Shown here in pieces: positions 34,730-42,838 of a stretch of 64,000 nt of DNA. This DNA is from Desulfamplus sp. GTDB taxonomy: Bacteria; Desulfobacterota; Desulfobacteria; Desulfobacterales; Desulfobacteraceae. The position numbers and the translations under genes were made by a program. The stretch lies in assembly GCA_015232455.1 (NCBI GenBank), contig JADFZQ010000004.1, positions 183,601-247,600 on the forward strand, given 5' to 3'. Position 1 is the first letter of the stretch. Each line of letters starts with the position of its first letter. The notes below the pieces were generated by a model. That model made no database searches, had not been told where the DNA came from, and saw nothing but the letters and a program-made list of their open reading frames with translations.

Positions 34730-37660
34730 ATGCCGAAAAACATTGAAAAACTAATCATAAACAGTCCATACCAAGAGCCGTCAAGATATTGGTTTTATGA
34801 CAGGGAAAACCGTGATTTTTATATAAAAGATGGTCGCCGTCCAGCAGGTTATGTAATGGCTACTCCAAACTCAAAAGCATTTGATGACCCTGGTGTTTTT
34901 GTGGAGATTGACACTGTAAATAAAATCCGTCCTCGTGTTAAAGCGTGGCGGGAAGCTGGCTATCAAGGCGTAACTGGAATTACAAAAAGACTTTTGGAGC
35001 ATTGGCAGGAGCCAGAAGAGCGGAAAGACCGCCGTTTTTTCTTTTGCCAGTTAGAGGCAATTGAAACTTTAATCTGGCTGACAGAAGCCCCTTCATCTGA
35101 AAAAATTGGAATTGATATAAGAGGCGATGGCGGAGAGATTGAGCGTTGGTGCAGCAAAATGGCTACAGGCTCTGGAAAGACCATTATCATGGCAATGATT
35201 ATTGCGTGGAATTTTTTAAACAAGGTGAGCAATCCCACTGACGCACGTTTTAGCAAAAATGCCTTGATAGCTGCCCCGGGTTTAACAGTAAAGAGCCGTT
35301 TACAGGTTTTACATCCTTCCAATAAAGATAACTATTATGAAGAGTTTAATATTGTGCCTGCCTCTTTAATGGATAAACTGCGTCAAGGCAAGATTATCAT
35401 TCACAACTGGCACTCTTTGGCTTGGGATACGCAGGATAAAATTGACGCAAAGGTTGAAAAAGGGCAGCTTCGGTCAGTTGACAGGCGGCAGAGAATTGAG
35501 ATAAGCGGGGAGGCTTATGTAAGGCAGGTTTTAGGTGAGATGTCCAATGCTCGAAATATTATTGTTATCAATGATGAAGCACACCACGCATGGAGAGTAA
35601 ACCCAGAAGCAGAGGGGAAATATCAGAGAATCGGCTCTAATAAAGATAGTGCTGAAGAGGCGACAATCTGGGTTGGTGGTTTAGATAAGATACACAGGCA
35701 GAGAGGCATTTTAAGATGTTTTGATCTGTCTGCAACCCCGTTTTCTCCATCAGGCAAAAAAGCAGCAGAAGAGTCTCTATTTACTTGGATAGTCTCTGAT
35801 TTTGGTTTGAATGATGCAATAGAATCTGGTCTTGTTAAGACTCCACGGGTTGTTGTGCGTGATGACAGCGAAAGGACAAAAGAGCTGAAATCAAGGCTTT
35901 ATCATATTTACATGGACGATGAGGTAAAAGACGATATTAACCGTAAAGCAGATGAAACTGAACCTCTGCCAGATTTAGTTATAAATGCCTATTATCTGCT
36001 TGGTAAAGATTGGTTGGAGACAAAAAAAGATTGGGAACAAGCAGGGCATAAAATACCGCCTGTAATGATTACTGTTGCCAATAGAACAGAGACATCTTCA
36101 AGGATAAAATACGCATTTGACCACAGTCAGATTTTAATTCCAGAGCTGTGCGTACCAGAAAAAACATTACAGATAGACAGCAAAGTTCTTGATAGTGCTG
36201 AATCTGAAACAGAGGCAGTTGAAATAACAGCAGCAGAATCAAATGAACAGAACGAGGAACAGGGAGAAGAATCTGTGGATTCTCCAAAACTTACGAAAAA
36301 ACAGCAGGCTGAACTTCTGCGTAAAACAGTTGACACAGTTGGAAAAGCTGGAGAGTTGGGAGAACAGATTCAAAATGTTATTTCAGTTGGAATGTTATCA
36401 GAAGGTTGGGACGCAAAAACAGTTACACACATAATGGGGCTGCGGGCATTTTCAAGCCAGTTGTTGTGTGAGCAGGTTATTGGCAGGGGGTTGCGGCGTG
36501 TCTCTTATGATATTGGTGATGATGGATTGTTTGAAGCTGAGTATGTAAATATTTTTGGTGTCCCTTTTACATTTCTGCCGCATGAAGAGGGAGATGGACC
36601 ACCACCCCCGCCGCCTCTGCCAAAAACAAAAATCGAGCCAGTTCCAGATAAAGCAGAGCATGAAATATCTTTTCCTAATGTGTTGCGGATTGATTGTGTT
36701 TACCGTTCTCAGTTAAAATTGGATTGGGATAAAGTCAAAATTTTAGAAATTGATCCTTATGAGTCAATCACAGAGGCAGAAGTTGCTGCAATTATTTCAG
36801 GCAAAGCAAATGAAAAGATAAAGTCTTTGATTGGGTTAGAAGAGATTGCAGAAGATACAAGGATTCAAACCATTATATTTAAGATTGCTTCTGCTATTTA
36901 CAATTCTGAAAAACGTCCTGATTGGAAAGGCAGCAAAGAGATATTTTTGGCTCAAGTGGTAAGATTGGTAGAACAGTTTATTGAGTCTGACAAAATTAGA
37001 ATAAAACATGAGCTTTTTAGTCAAGACAATTCTAAAGGTGATTTCAAAGACCATTCAAATGGTGTTTTCTCAAGTGATTTTCAAAAAGATTACAAATACG
37101 ATTCTAAACGCAAGATTCTTATAATCTTGAACATGAACAAAATAATCCAGCATATCTGGTCTGAGATAAGAAGTGAAAACAGAGAAAAATTGCTCCCTGT
37201 TTTTGATAAAGAGAGACCAATCCGCTCAACTTCTGATATGAAGGCATGGCATACAAGCAAGCCATGCGAATGGGTTAAAAAATCACATATAAGCCATTGT
37301 GTTTATGACAGCAGCTGGGAGGCAGGCGAAGCCTATTTTCTTGATAAATCTGATTTGGTAAAATCATTTGTCAAAAATGACCATTTAGGATTTTTCGTTT
37401 TATATAATTTTAATGGAGTAATTAGAAAGTATTACCCTGATTTTATAATCCGCTTAACAAATGACCAATATCTGATACTTGAGACAAAAGGTGTTGACAA
37501 TCAGCAGAATCAGACAAAAAGAGAGTTTTTAAATGAGTGGGTAAAAGCTGTGAATAATCATGGTGGTTTTGGTAAGTGGCATTGGGCTGTATCTTTTGAG
37601 CCGTCAGATATTGCAATTACTATATATAAAGTTGTAAATTCAATTTGTAAATCACTATAG
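34730..37660 (+). CDS. res: type III restriction endonuclease subunit (Res)
   Basis: 976-residue SF2 helicase-nuclease. Walker A ATGSGKT (145-151), DEAH box NDEAHHAW (281-288), motif III LSATPF (333-338) and motif VI GRGLRRVSYD are intact. A C-terminal PD-(D/E)XK nuclease reads YPDFIIRL then LILETKG. An acidic, low-complexity insert (~480-530, ESETEAVEITAAESNEQNEEQGEE) separates the helicase lobes. It follows doc by 45 nt. The intact motifs predict a working enzyme, which with Mod would cut unmodified DNA bearing two inversely oriented sites. Confidence 0.93.
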   Translation: MPKNIEKLIINSPYQEPSRYWFYDRENRDFYIKDGRRPAGYVMATPNSKAFDDPGVFVEIDTVNKIRPRVKAWREAGYQGVTGITKRLLEHWQEPEERKDRRFFFCQLEAIETLIWLTEAPSSEKIGIDIRGDGGEIERWCSKMATGSGKTIIMAMIIAWNFLNKVSNPTDARFSKNALIAAPGLTVKSRLQVLHPSNKDNYYEEFNIVPASLMDKLRQGKIIIHNWHSLAWDTQDKIDAKVEKGQLRSVDRRQRIEISGEAYVRQVLGEMSNARNIIVINDEAHHAWRVNPEAEGKYQRIGSNKDSAEEATIWVGGLDKIHRQRGILRCFDLSATPFSPSGKKAAEESLFTWIVSDFGLNDAIESGLVKTPRVVVRDDSERTKELKSRLYHIYMDDEVKDDINRKADETEPLPDLVINAYYLLGKDWLETKKDWEQAGHKIPPVMITVANRTETSSRIKYAFDHSQILIPELCVPEKTLQIDSKVLDSAESETEAVEITAAESNEQNEEQGEESVDSPKLTKKQQAELLRKTVDTVGKAGELGEQIQNVISVGMLSEGWDAKTVTHIMGLRAFSSQLLCEQVIGRGLRRVSYDIGDDGLFEAEYVNIFGVPFTFLPHEEGDGPPPPPPLPKTKIEPVPDKAEHEISFPNVLRIDCVYRSQLKLDWDKVKILEIDPYESITEAEVAAIISGKANEKIKSLIGLEEIAEDTRIQTIIFKIASAIYNSEKRPDWKGSKEIFLAQVVRLVEQFIESDKIRIKHELFSQDNSKGDFKDHSNGVFSSDFQKDYKYDSKRKILIILNMNKIIQHIWSEIRSENREKLLPVFDKERPIRSTSDMKAWHTSKPCEWVKKSHISHCVYDSSWEAGEAYFLDKSDLVKSFVKNDHLGFFVLYNFNGVIRKYYPDFIIRLTNDQYLILETKGVDNQQNQTKREFLNEWVKAVNNHGGFGKWHWAVSFEPSDIAITIYKVVNSICKSL

Positions 37661-37680
37661 AAATTATCACTGGGCGTTAA

Positions 37681-37708
37681 TCTCAAATACAAGATTGATA
37701 AGGATACC
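37681..37708. repeat. right 28-bp direct repeat bounding the R-M island
   Basis: Identical to 30518-30545. In this copy the sequence continues CCG TAA ATG, so the old BatA stop abuts the BatB start directly. The repeat also carries the AAGGAT ribosome site used by batB. Confidence 0.95.
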
Positions 37709-37712
37709 GTAA

Positions 37713-38726
37713 ATGAAATTTTCAAATCCAAATATGTTCTATTTGATATGGCTTGTAGTTATGTTGCTTGGGTTTGTGATATACGGCACACGTAAACGCT
37801 CAAGAGTTGTGAGGCAATTTATCTCTTCCGCCTTAATTAAGACCATGATTAATGGTTATAGCCCAAAACGTCAGTGGATTAAGGGAATTTTGCTTACCCT
37901 TTCTATACTTTTTCTTGTGCTATCTTTAACAGGTCCACTTGTGGGATTCAGATGGGAAGAGGTTAAAGAGAAAGGCGTTGATATTATGATTGCGTTGGAT
38001 TGCTCAAGAAGTATGCTGGCAACCGATATAAAACCTACAAGATTAGAACAGGCAAAGCGTGAAATTATTGATCTGCTTAACATGATGCACTCAGATAGAG
38101 TGGGGCTTGTTGCCTTTGCAGGCACATCAATTCTTCAATGTCCATTAACTCTTGACCATTCAGGGTTTTCTATTTTTCTGAATGCCCTTAATCCTGATTA
38201 TTTGCCAATGGGTGGAACTGACATAAGCGGTGCAATTCAAACTGCAATGAATGGTTTTGAGAGTAATTCAGAGACAGAAAAGGCGATCATCTTAATTACA
38301 GATGGAGAAAATACTATTTCTGATCCAATAGAAGTTGCAACTGAAGCAGCAAAAAAAGGAATCAGAATTTTTTCTATTGGTGTTGGACAAGAAGATGGTT
38401 CTCCCATACCAGATGCAAATGGAGGGTTCAAAAAAGATGATCAAGGCAAAATCATCATGTCAAAGGTTGATGATGAGGGGTTGCGTAAAATCGCAGCAGT
38501 TGGGAATGGGATCTATGTCAAATCGGTTGCTGGAGATATGGATTTAGATCAGATATACAACAACGAAATTCAAAAAAATATGGAAAAGAAAACCCTTGAG
38601 AGTGGCAAAAAAAAGGTGTGGGAAAATAGATTTCAATGGATGCTTCTGCCAGCTATTTTGATGTTGATTGCCGAGATAGCTCTTTCTGAACGTAGGAACA
38701 ATAGCACGGATTGGTTAAATACTTAG
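37713..38726 (+). CDS. batB: BatB-type von Willebrand factor A membrane protein
   Basis: 337 residues. Two N-terminal helices (~8-25 and ~58-77) precede a VWA domain with MIDAS IALDCSRSMLATDIKPTRLEQAK, LVAFAGTSILQCPLTLDHSGF and LITDGENT. The domain is followed by an insert GSPIPDANGGFKKDDQGKI typical of BatB, and a C-terminal helix (MLLPAILMLIAEIAL). The ATG lies 4 nt after the right direct repeat. Ancestrally it followed batA without a gap; now 7.2 kb of R-M DNA separates them. A terminator follows. Confidence 0.92.
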   Translation: MKFSNPNMFYLIWLVVMLLGFVIYGTRKRSRVVRQFISSALIKTMINGYSPKRQWIKGILLTLSILFLVLSLTGPLVGFRWEEVKEKGVDIMIALDCSRSMLATDIKPTRLEQAKREIIDLLNMMHSDRVGLVAFAGTSILQCPLTLDHSGFSIFLNALNPDYLPMGGTDISGAIQTAMNGFESNSETEKAIILITDGENTISDPIEVATEAAKKGIRIFSIGVGQEDGSPIPDANGGFKKDDQGKIIMSKVDDEGLRKIAAVGNGIYVKSVAGDMDLDQIYNNEIQKNMEKKTLESGKKKVWENRFQWMLLPAILMLIAEIALSERRNNSTDWLNT

Positions 38727-38759
38727 TGCCAAAATTGAACATCTGATATTTAAGACATT

Positions 38760-38808
38760 GGGATTAAACCGTTCTATGATTTTTTTTAGATGGATTAATC
38801 CCTTTTTT
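38760..38808 (+). terminator. Rho-independent terminator after batB
   Basis: GGGATTAA (38760-38767) pairs with TTAATCCC (38795-38802), followed by TTTTTT (38803-38808); TCTA/TAGA can extend the stem internally. It ends the plus-strand Bat segment, consistent with batC/batD being transcribed separately. Confidence 0.75.
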
Positions 38809-38914
38809 ATTTATGGCGGCTGAAGCAGTTATAAAGAACCACTTGAAAAGCACTATTCTACACTTGTTATGAGTAAGACTAAATTGATGCAGATTTGATA
38901 ACTGATACCAATAA

Positions 38915-39619
38915 TTACTCAGATGATTTTATAATCAATATCGTACCATGTTTTAGTGAAATAGAAGCACACTCTTGATTAAATACATTGCTTATACCTT
39001 TAGATGATCCAAGCTGCAATGTGGCATTGCTAAGAGGATATTTAAGACCTGTTAAAGTTAAACCACTAACCTCGTTGGTAATAGGTATAATTGAAAGCAA
39101 ATCCCCTTTTTTTCCATTAACAGACAACTCACCATAATCGTCATTACAACATCTTGTATTTGCTCTAAGCCCATTTTTTGATAATTCATTAGAAAATAGA
39201 TATATCTCATTGTGTGCATCAACGATTTTACATCCAATGCCCTTTTTTGTGATACTTCTTAACAAAAATATATTGCTAAGGGTATGATCCATTCGTGAGC
39301 CTGTAACTCCTGTTAAGGTTATATATGTAGCTCCATGCTCTATTGCCCATAAAACAGCCAACTCAGTATCGCTGGCATCTTTTTCTTTAGGATATTTTAT
39401 TGTTTTTGTATAATTTTCTGAAGCACAAATATCCATATATAGTTGTGCTTCAATGTCAATTGAATCCATATCTCCTATCAAGATATTAGGGGCAACATTA
39501 ATTCTCTTAAGATGCCTTGCACCTCCATCAACACACACAATAACATCTGCCTGTTCGGCTAATTTTAAAAGAGAGTCATCATCAAGCACAATACCATTTG
39601 AGATTATAAGATATTCCAT
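38915..39619 (-). CDS. thiN: thiamine pyrophosphokinase
   Basis: Transfers pyrophosphate from ATP to thiamine to form thiamine diphosphate. The 234 residues show the family order VCVDGGARHLKRINVAPNILIGDMDSI, PKEKDASDTELAVLWAIEHGA and TLTGVTGSRMDHTLSNIFLL, and a beta-sandwich C-terminal domain (VSGLTLTGLKYPLSNATLQLGSSKGISN). Asp residues of GDMDS and KDASDTE form the metal site. It lies 84 nt downstream of rluD on the same strand. Confidence 0.93.
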   Translation of the reverse strand: MEYLIISNGIVLDDDSLLKLAEQADVIVCVDGGARHLKRINVAPNILIGDMDSIDIEAQLYMDICASENYTKTIKYPKEKDASDTELAVLWAIEHGATYITLTGVTGSRMDHTLSNIFLLRSITKKGIGCKIVDAHNEIYLFSNELSKNGLRANTRCCNDDYGELSVNGKKGDLLSIIPITNEVSGLTLTGLKYPLSNATLQLGSSKGISNVFNQECASISLKHGTILIIKSSE

Positions 39620-39703
39620 ATTTTAAAACTACCAACCAAGTTTTTACGATAGAGTAAATAAAACCAAAACTATTTAAAGGATAAGTTAAATAGAGCCTGT
39701 AAA

Positions 39704-40717
39704 TCAAACACAATCAATAAATCTTGCCATATCATCAGGTAAAGATGCTATAAATTCAACTTTTTTGCCTGACCATGGATGTCTGAAACTTAGCTTCCAA
39801 GCATGAAGCATCTGCCTTGAAATGGTATTTTGGATTTTGGGAAATTCTCCATCTTCTTTTTTTATACCTTGTAATCTGACCTTCCCTTTTTTAAAACCAT
39901 AAACAGGGTCTCCGACTAATGGGTGTCCAATTGCTTTAAAATGAACTCTTACCTGATGAGTTCTTCCTGTTTTAAGCTCTGCTTCAACTAAAGTAGCATT
40001 ACCATATCTTTGTTTTACAATCCAAATTGTCTCTGCATATCGACCATTTTCAGGAAGCGTTGACATCATCTTACGTTTAACAGGATGGCGACCAATTGGC
40101 AGTATAACTTTTCCTAAATTCTCTTTGATATTACCTGATACAAGGGCAAGGTATCTTTTTTCTACCCTTCTTTGCATGAACTCTTTTTTAAGAAACAAAA
40201 ATGCTTGATTAGTTTTTGCAACAACCATAACGCCGCTTGTATCTTTATCTAATCTATGAACAATACCGGGTCTTAAACTATCTTCCCCAACAGATTGAAT
40301 TTGTGGGCAGTAACTTATCAAAGAATCAACAAGCGTCCCAGAGTTGTTTCCAGCACCAGGATGAACGACTACTCCATAATCCTTATTGATAACAAGAATA
40401 TGGGAATCATCGTGGATAATATTAAATGGTATTTTATCAGTATTATTATTTTGAATAATTTTGTTTTCACTATCAACAAGGAACTTTCTGCCTGTAGCTA
40501 TAAGCTCTTTATTTTGGCAATCATTTAAAAACCCTGAAATAATATCTCCTGTATAGACTTTTGAAGAGGGCTTCTTTGTTTTACCAGATACTAAAATTTC
40601 TCCATTTTTAATTAATTGTGCAACTAAAGAACGGGAGTATTCAGCTAATTTTGCAGCAACCACGTAGTCAAGACGATTACCGTCAGATTCTATGTCAACA
40701 ACAAATTTAATTTCCAA
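39704..40717 (-). CDS. rluD: RluA-family 23S rRNA pseudouridine synthase (RluD-like)
   Basis: 337 residues: an N-terminal S4 RNA-binding domain (~13-60, RLDYVVAAKLAEYSRSLVAQLIKNGEI) and a catalytic domain with HRLDKDTSG (154-162), catalytic D157, KRYLALVSG and LKTGRTHQVRVHF. An RluD-like assignment (helix 69 of 23S rRNA) follows from the S4 domain and length. An Asn-rich stretch (~84-94) in the linker is specific to this protein. It follows carD after an intervening terminator. Confidence 0.9.
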   Translation of the reverse strand: MEIKFVVDIESDGNRLDYVVAAKLAEYSRSLVAQLIKNGEILVSGKTKKPSSKVYTGDIISGFLNDCQNKELIATGRKFLVDSENKIIQNNNTDKIPFNIIHDDSHILVINKDYGVVVHPGAGNNSGTLVDSLISYCPQIQSVGEDSLRPGIVHRLDKDTSGVMVVAKTNQAFLFLKKEFMQRRVEKRYLALVSGNIKENLGKVILPIGRHPVKRKMMSTLPENGRYAETIWIVKQRYGNATLVEAELKTGRTHQVRVHFKAIGHPLVGDPVYGFKKGKVRLQGIKKEDGEFPKIQNTISRQMLHAWKLSFRHPWSGKKVEFIASLPDDMARFIDCV

Positions 40718-40760
40718 AACTTATCTCTTTAAAATAGAGTTTTTTCCATGAGATTAAATG

Positions 40761-40799
40761 AAAAACCGACAGCCACACATAAAGCGACTATCGGTTTTT
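40761..40799 (-). terminator. terminator after carD
   Basis: AAAAACCGA (40761-40769) pairs with TCGGTTTTT (40791-40799); AG/CT can extend it inside. The minus-strand transcript of carD (stop at 40821) would read GC-containing stem then TTTTT. The A/T-rich arms also make it workable on the other strand. Confidence 0.8.
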
Positions 40800-40820
40800 A
40801 ACTTTGATTATTTAAGTGTT

Positions 40821-41330
40821 CTATGCAAAAAGATTTTCTATCTCTGTAATCATATCTTTTTCATTTATAGATTTTGCTGTTGAAAGTTCCTGCACAAGAA
40901 GACTTTGAGCTGTATCAAGAAGTTTACGCTCCCCAAATGATAGATCTTTTTCAAGTTTTAGATGAAATAAATCTCTAAATACCTCTGCAACATCATATAT
41001 TGAACCAGTTTTAATCTTATCCATATATTCACGATAACGACGGTTCCATGTTTGATTATCAGGTATATGGGTCTTTTTCTGCATGATCTTATAAACTTGT
41101 GGAATTTCATTTTCAGGAATAATATCCCTAAGTCCCACAGATTCGACTTTTGACGTAGGAATCATTATAACCATGCCATTTTCAATGATTTTCATCATAT
41201 AAAAATTCATATTTTGACCATTGATCTCTTTGGTTTCAATGGATTCAATACAGCCTACCCCATGTGCAGGATAAACAGCCAGATCACCTTTATTAAAATG
41301 TTTTTTTACAGGTCCACCTACGACTGCCAT
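40821..41330 (-). CDS. CarD/CdnL-type transcription regulator
   Basis: 169 residues. The N-terminal RNA-polymerase-interacting (Tudor-like) domain reads FNKGDLAVYPAHGVGCIESIETKEINGQ, with MIPTSKVESVGLRDII, and a helical DNA-binding C-terminus follows (NRRYREYMDKIKTGSIYDVAEVFRDL, then KDLSFGERKLLDTAQSLLVQEL). CarD/CdnL proteins stabilise open complexes at rRNA and other promoters and are usual in deltaproteobacteria. The ribosome site is AGGGGGAT. The 175-nt gap upstream (41331-41505) separates it from the CULT gene and shows nothing else. Confidence 0.92.
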   Translation of the reverse strand: MAVVGGPVKKHFNKGDLAVYPAHGVGCIESIETKEINGQNMNFYMMKIIENGMVIMIPTSKVESVGLRDIIPENEIPQVYKIMQKKTHIPDNQTWNRRYREYMDKIKTGSIYDVAEVFRDLFHLKLEKDLSFGERKLLDTAQSLLVQELSTAKSINEKDMITEIENLFA

Positions 41331-41505
41331 TAGACTATCCCCCTATTTGTAAGCACTACTCTTGTTATATTCTTACCCAAACAATACTGCCATCATTTCA
41401 GAAAATATACCATAAGATTATATCATTAAGCAATCTAAATCCAATAATACTAAAATTGTTGCCTTAAACCTAACAACTTCTTAAACATTTTAGTATTTCA
41501 ATTTA

Positions 41506-41994
41506 TTATGGAATTATTATATTTTGTAAAATAAGACAGTAGAATGATTTGTATAAGAAAGATTTTACACCAACAAGAGAAGTGTCAATTTTATTACAAG
41601 GAGAGTTAATGTTATCCAATAAGAATAACCAACCAAGGTGTCTATAACATCTATTACAGCCAGCAACTTTCCAGCTATAGCCATGAAACCACGAAAATTC
41701 AGAAGAGAGTGAAGAGTCAACTATACAGCCATCACATTGATTAAAACAGATCGTATCAAAAACAATACCATGAGGATTGACAAAAACATGCTGATGCGAT
41801 CCATTTACAGATATAATTTGGCTTACATCTGTGATTGAATTACCGCAAAAAGCACAAACAATTACCTTTTTTTCCTCAATCTTTATAGATTTATTAGATT
41901 TATCTTTTGTTCCATTGCTTGTAGAGATATCGTATAGATGCGATGGAGTAGATTTAAAAAGACTAACATTTATATGGGAGTTTGGACAATTCAT
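41506..41994 (-). CDS. CULT-domain protein (bacterial cereblon-like)
   Basis: 162 residues. Residues ~44-145 match the CULT fold of the cereblon thalidomide-binding domain: zinc ligands CAFC (47, 50) and CNRC (113, 116), the phrase VNPHGIVFDT, and SWFHGYSWKVAGCNRCYRHLGW. The three cage tryptophans are W102, W108 and W122, with the same 6- and 14-residue spacing as W380/W386/W400 of human CRBN, and Cys113/116 at the same offset as CRBN C391/C394. Single-domain bacterial CULT proteins bind uracil- or imide-like ligands. Function in bacteria is unknown. Its ATG overlaps the EI24-like gene's stop (ATGA), so the two are coupled. The N-terminal 42 residues are unassigned and the C-terminus is hydrophobic. 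Confidence 0.85.
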   Translation of the reverse strand: MNCPNSHINVSLFKSTPSHLYDISTSNGTKDKSNKSIKIEEKKVIVCAFCGNSITDVSQIISVNGSHQHVFVNPHGIVFDTICFNQCDGCIVDSSLSSEFSWFHGYSWKVAGCNRCYRHLGWLFLLDNINSPCNKIDTSLVGVKSFLYKSFYCLILQNIIIP

Positions 41995-42710
41995 AGCCGT
42001 TCATTTTCTAAAAAATAGATTGTTGCACCAACAGGAGCAAAAGATAGAAACAAAATATTTATCCAAGGAATAAGAAAGCAAAAACCAAACCCAATATGAA
42101 ACAATAGGTTTCTCTTCAAAAAAACAAATCGTTGATTAAATGGAAGCATTCTTCTTGCAGGTACAAGGTCTGTATTGTCCCATGCAAGAAATATAGTTGC
42201 AATAATAGATGATGCAATGGCAACCACAGGACCAAGTGGTGTTAAGAATCCCACACCCATTATAAAGAGCATAAAAAAAAGTGGGATTATCGCTCTTGGT
42301 ATCTCCTGTCTTACAAGATAAAGAAATAATCTGAAAAAAGAGAGGTTAGACTCTTCTACAATACTTTGACCTAAAATTATCTTTTCAGTAACTCTTGACA
42401 TATAATCCATCACAAAAACAGAAAATAGTAATTGTGCAACTATATATGAAAAGAGACCAGAAACTGCGGCAAGAAAGATAGATAGAATCCAAGCAACTAC
42501 TCTCCAGAGAAACAATACCAAACCAGCTTCTGGTCTTATCCAAATAAGATTTAGAATCTCTTGATGCCACATAAGCACAAGACCAGAACAAAAAATAGTT
42601 AAAATGAGCACAACTATAAGCCTCAACATACCAAGAAAAAGAAGTTTAGGGGTTGTCAGACCCATAATTAGCCCCCTAAAGTTGTAAATTATTCCTTTAA
42701 TAAAACTCAT
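41991..42710 (-). CDS. EI24/CysZ-like integral membrane protein
   Basis: 239 residues with four to six hydrophobic segments (LLFLGMLRLIVVLILTIFCSGLVLMW; FLWRVVAWILSIFLAAVSGLFSYIVAQLLF; IIPLFFMLFIMGVGFLTPLGPVVAIASSIIATIFLAW). MDYMSRVTEKI and LVPARRMLPFNQRFVFLKRNLLFHIGFGFCFLIPWINILFLSFAPVGAT are typical of the EI24 (PF07264) family. CysZ members transport sulfate; substrate specificity cannot be decided here. It is translationally coupled to the CULT gene. Upstream, 42711-42838 holds only a small GCGAT-AA-ATCGC palindrome after batD. Confidence 0.8.
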   Translation of the reverse strand: MSFIKGIIYNFRGLIMGLTTPKLLFLGMLRLIVVLILTIFCSGLVLMWHQEILNLIWIRPEAGLVLFLWRVVAWILSIFLAAVSGLFSYIVAQLLFSVFVMDYMSRVTEKIILGQSIVEESNLSFFRLFLYLVRQEIPRAIIPLFFMLFIMGVGFLTPLGPVVAIASSIIATIFLAWDNTDLVPARRMLPFNQRFVFLKRNLLFHIGFGFCFLIPWINILFLSFAPVGATIYFLENERL

Positions 42711-42838
42711 GTAACCTCATTTTTTATGTAATTTGAAAAATATTAAAAATTTATATATGGCGTTCCTAATTGCATTTGTGGAAATTGTTTTCAGCTGGCG
42801 ATAAATCGCACGGCTAAGGTGTAAAAAACTCCATTTTA

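Noticed and set aside
30518..37708. Reading the R-M island as a prophage or integrative element
   Set aside because: No integrase, structural, replication or tRNA-site features; only R-M and toxin genes between the direct repeats.
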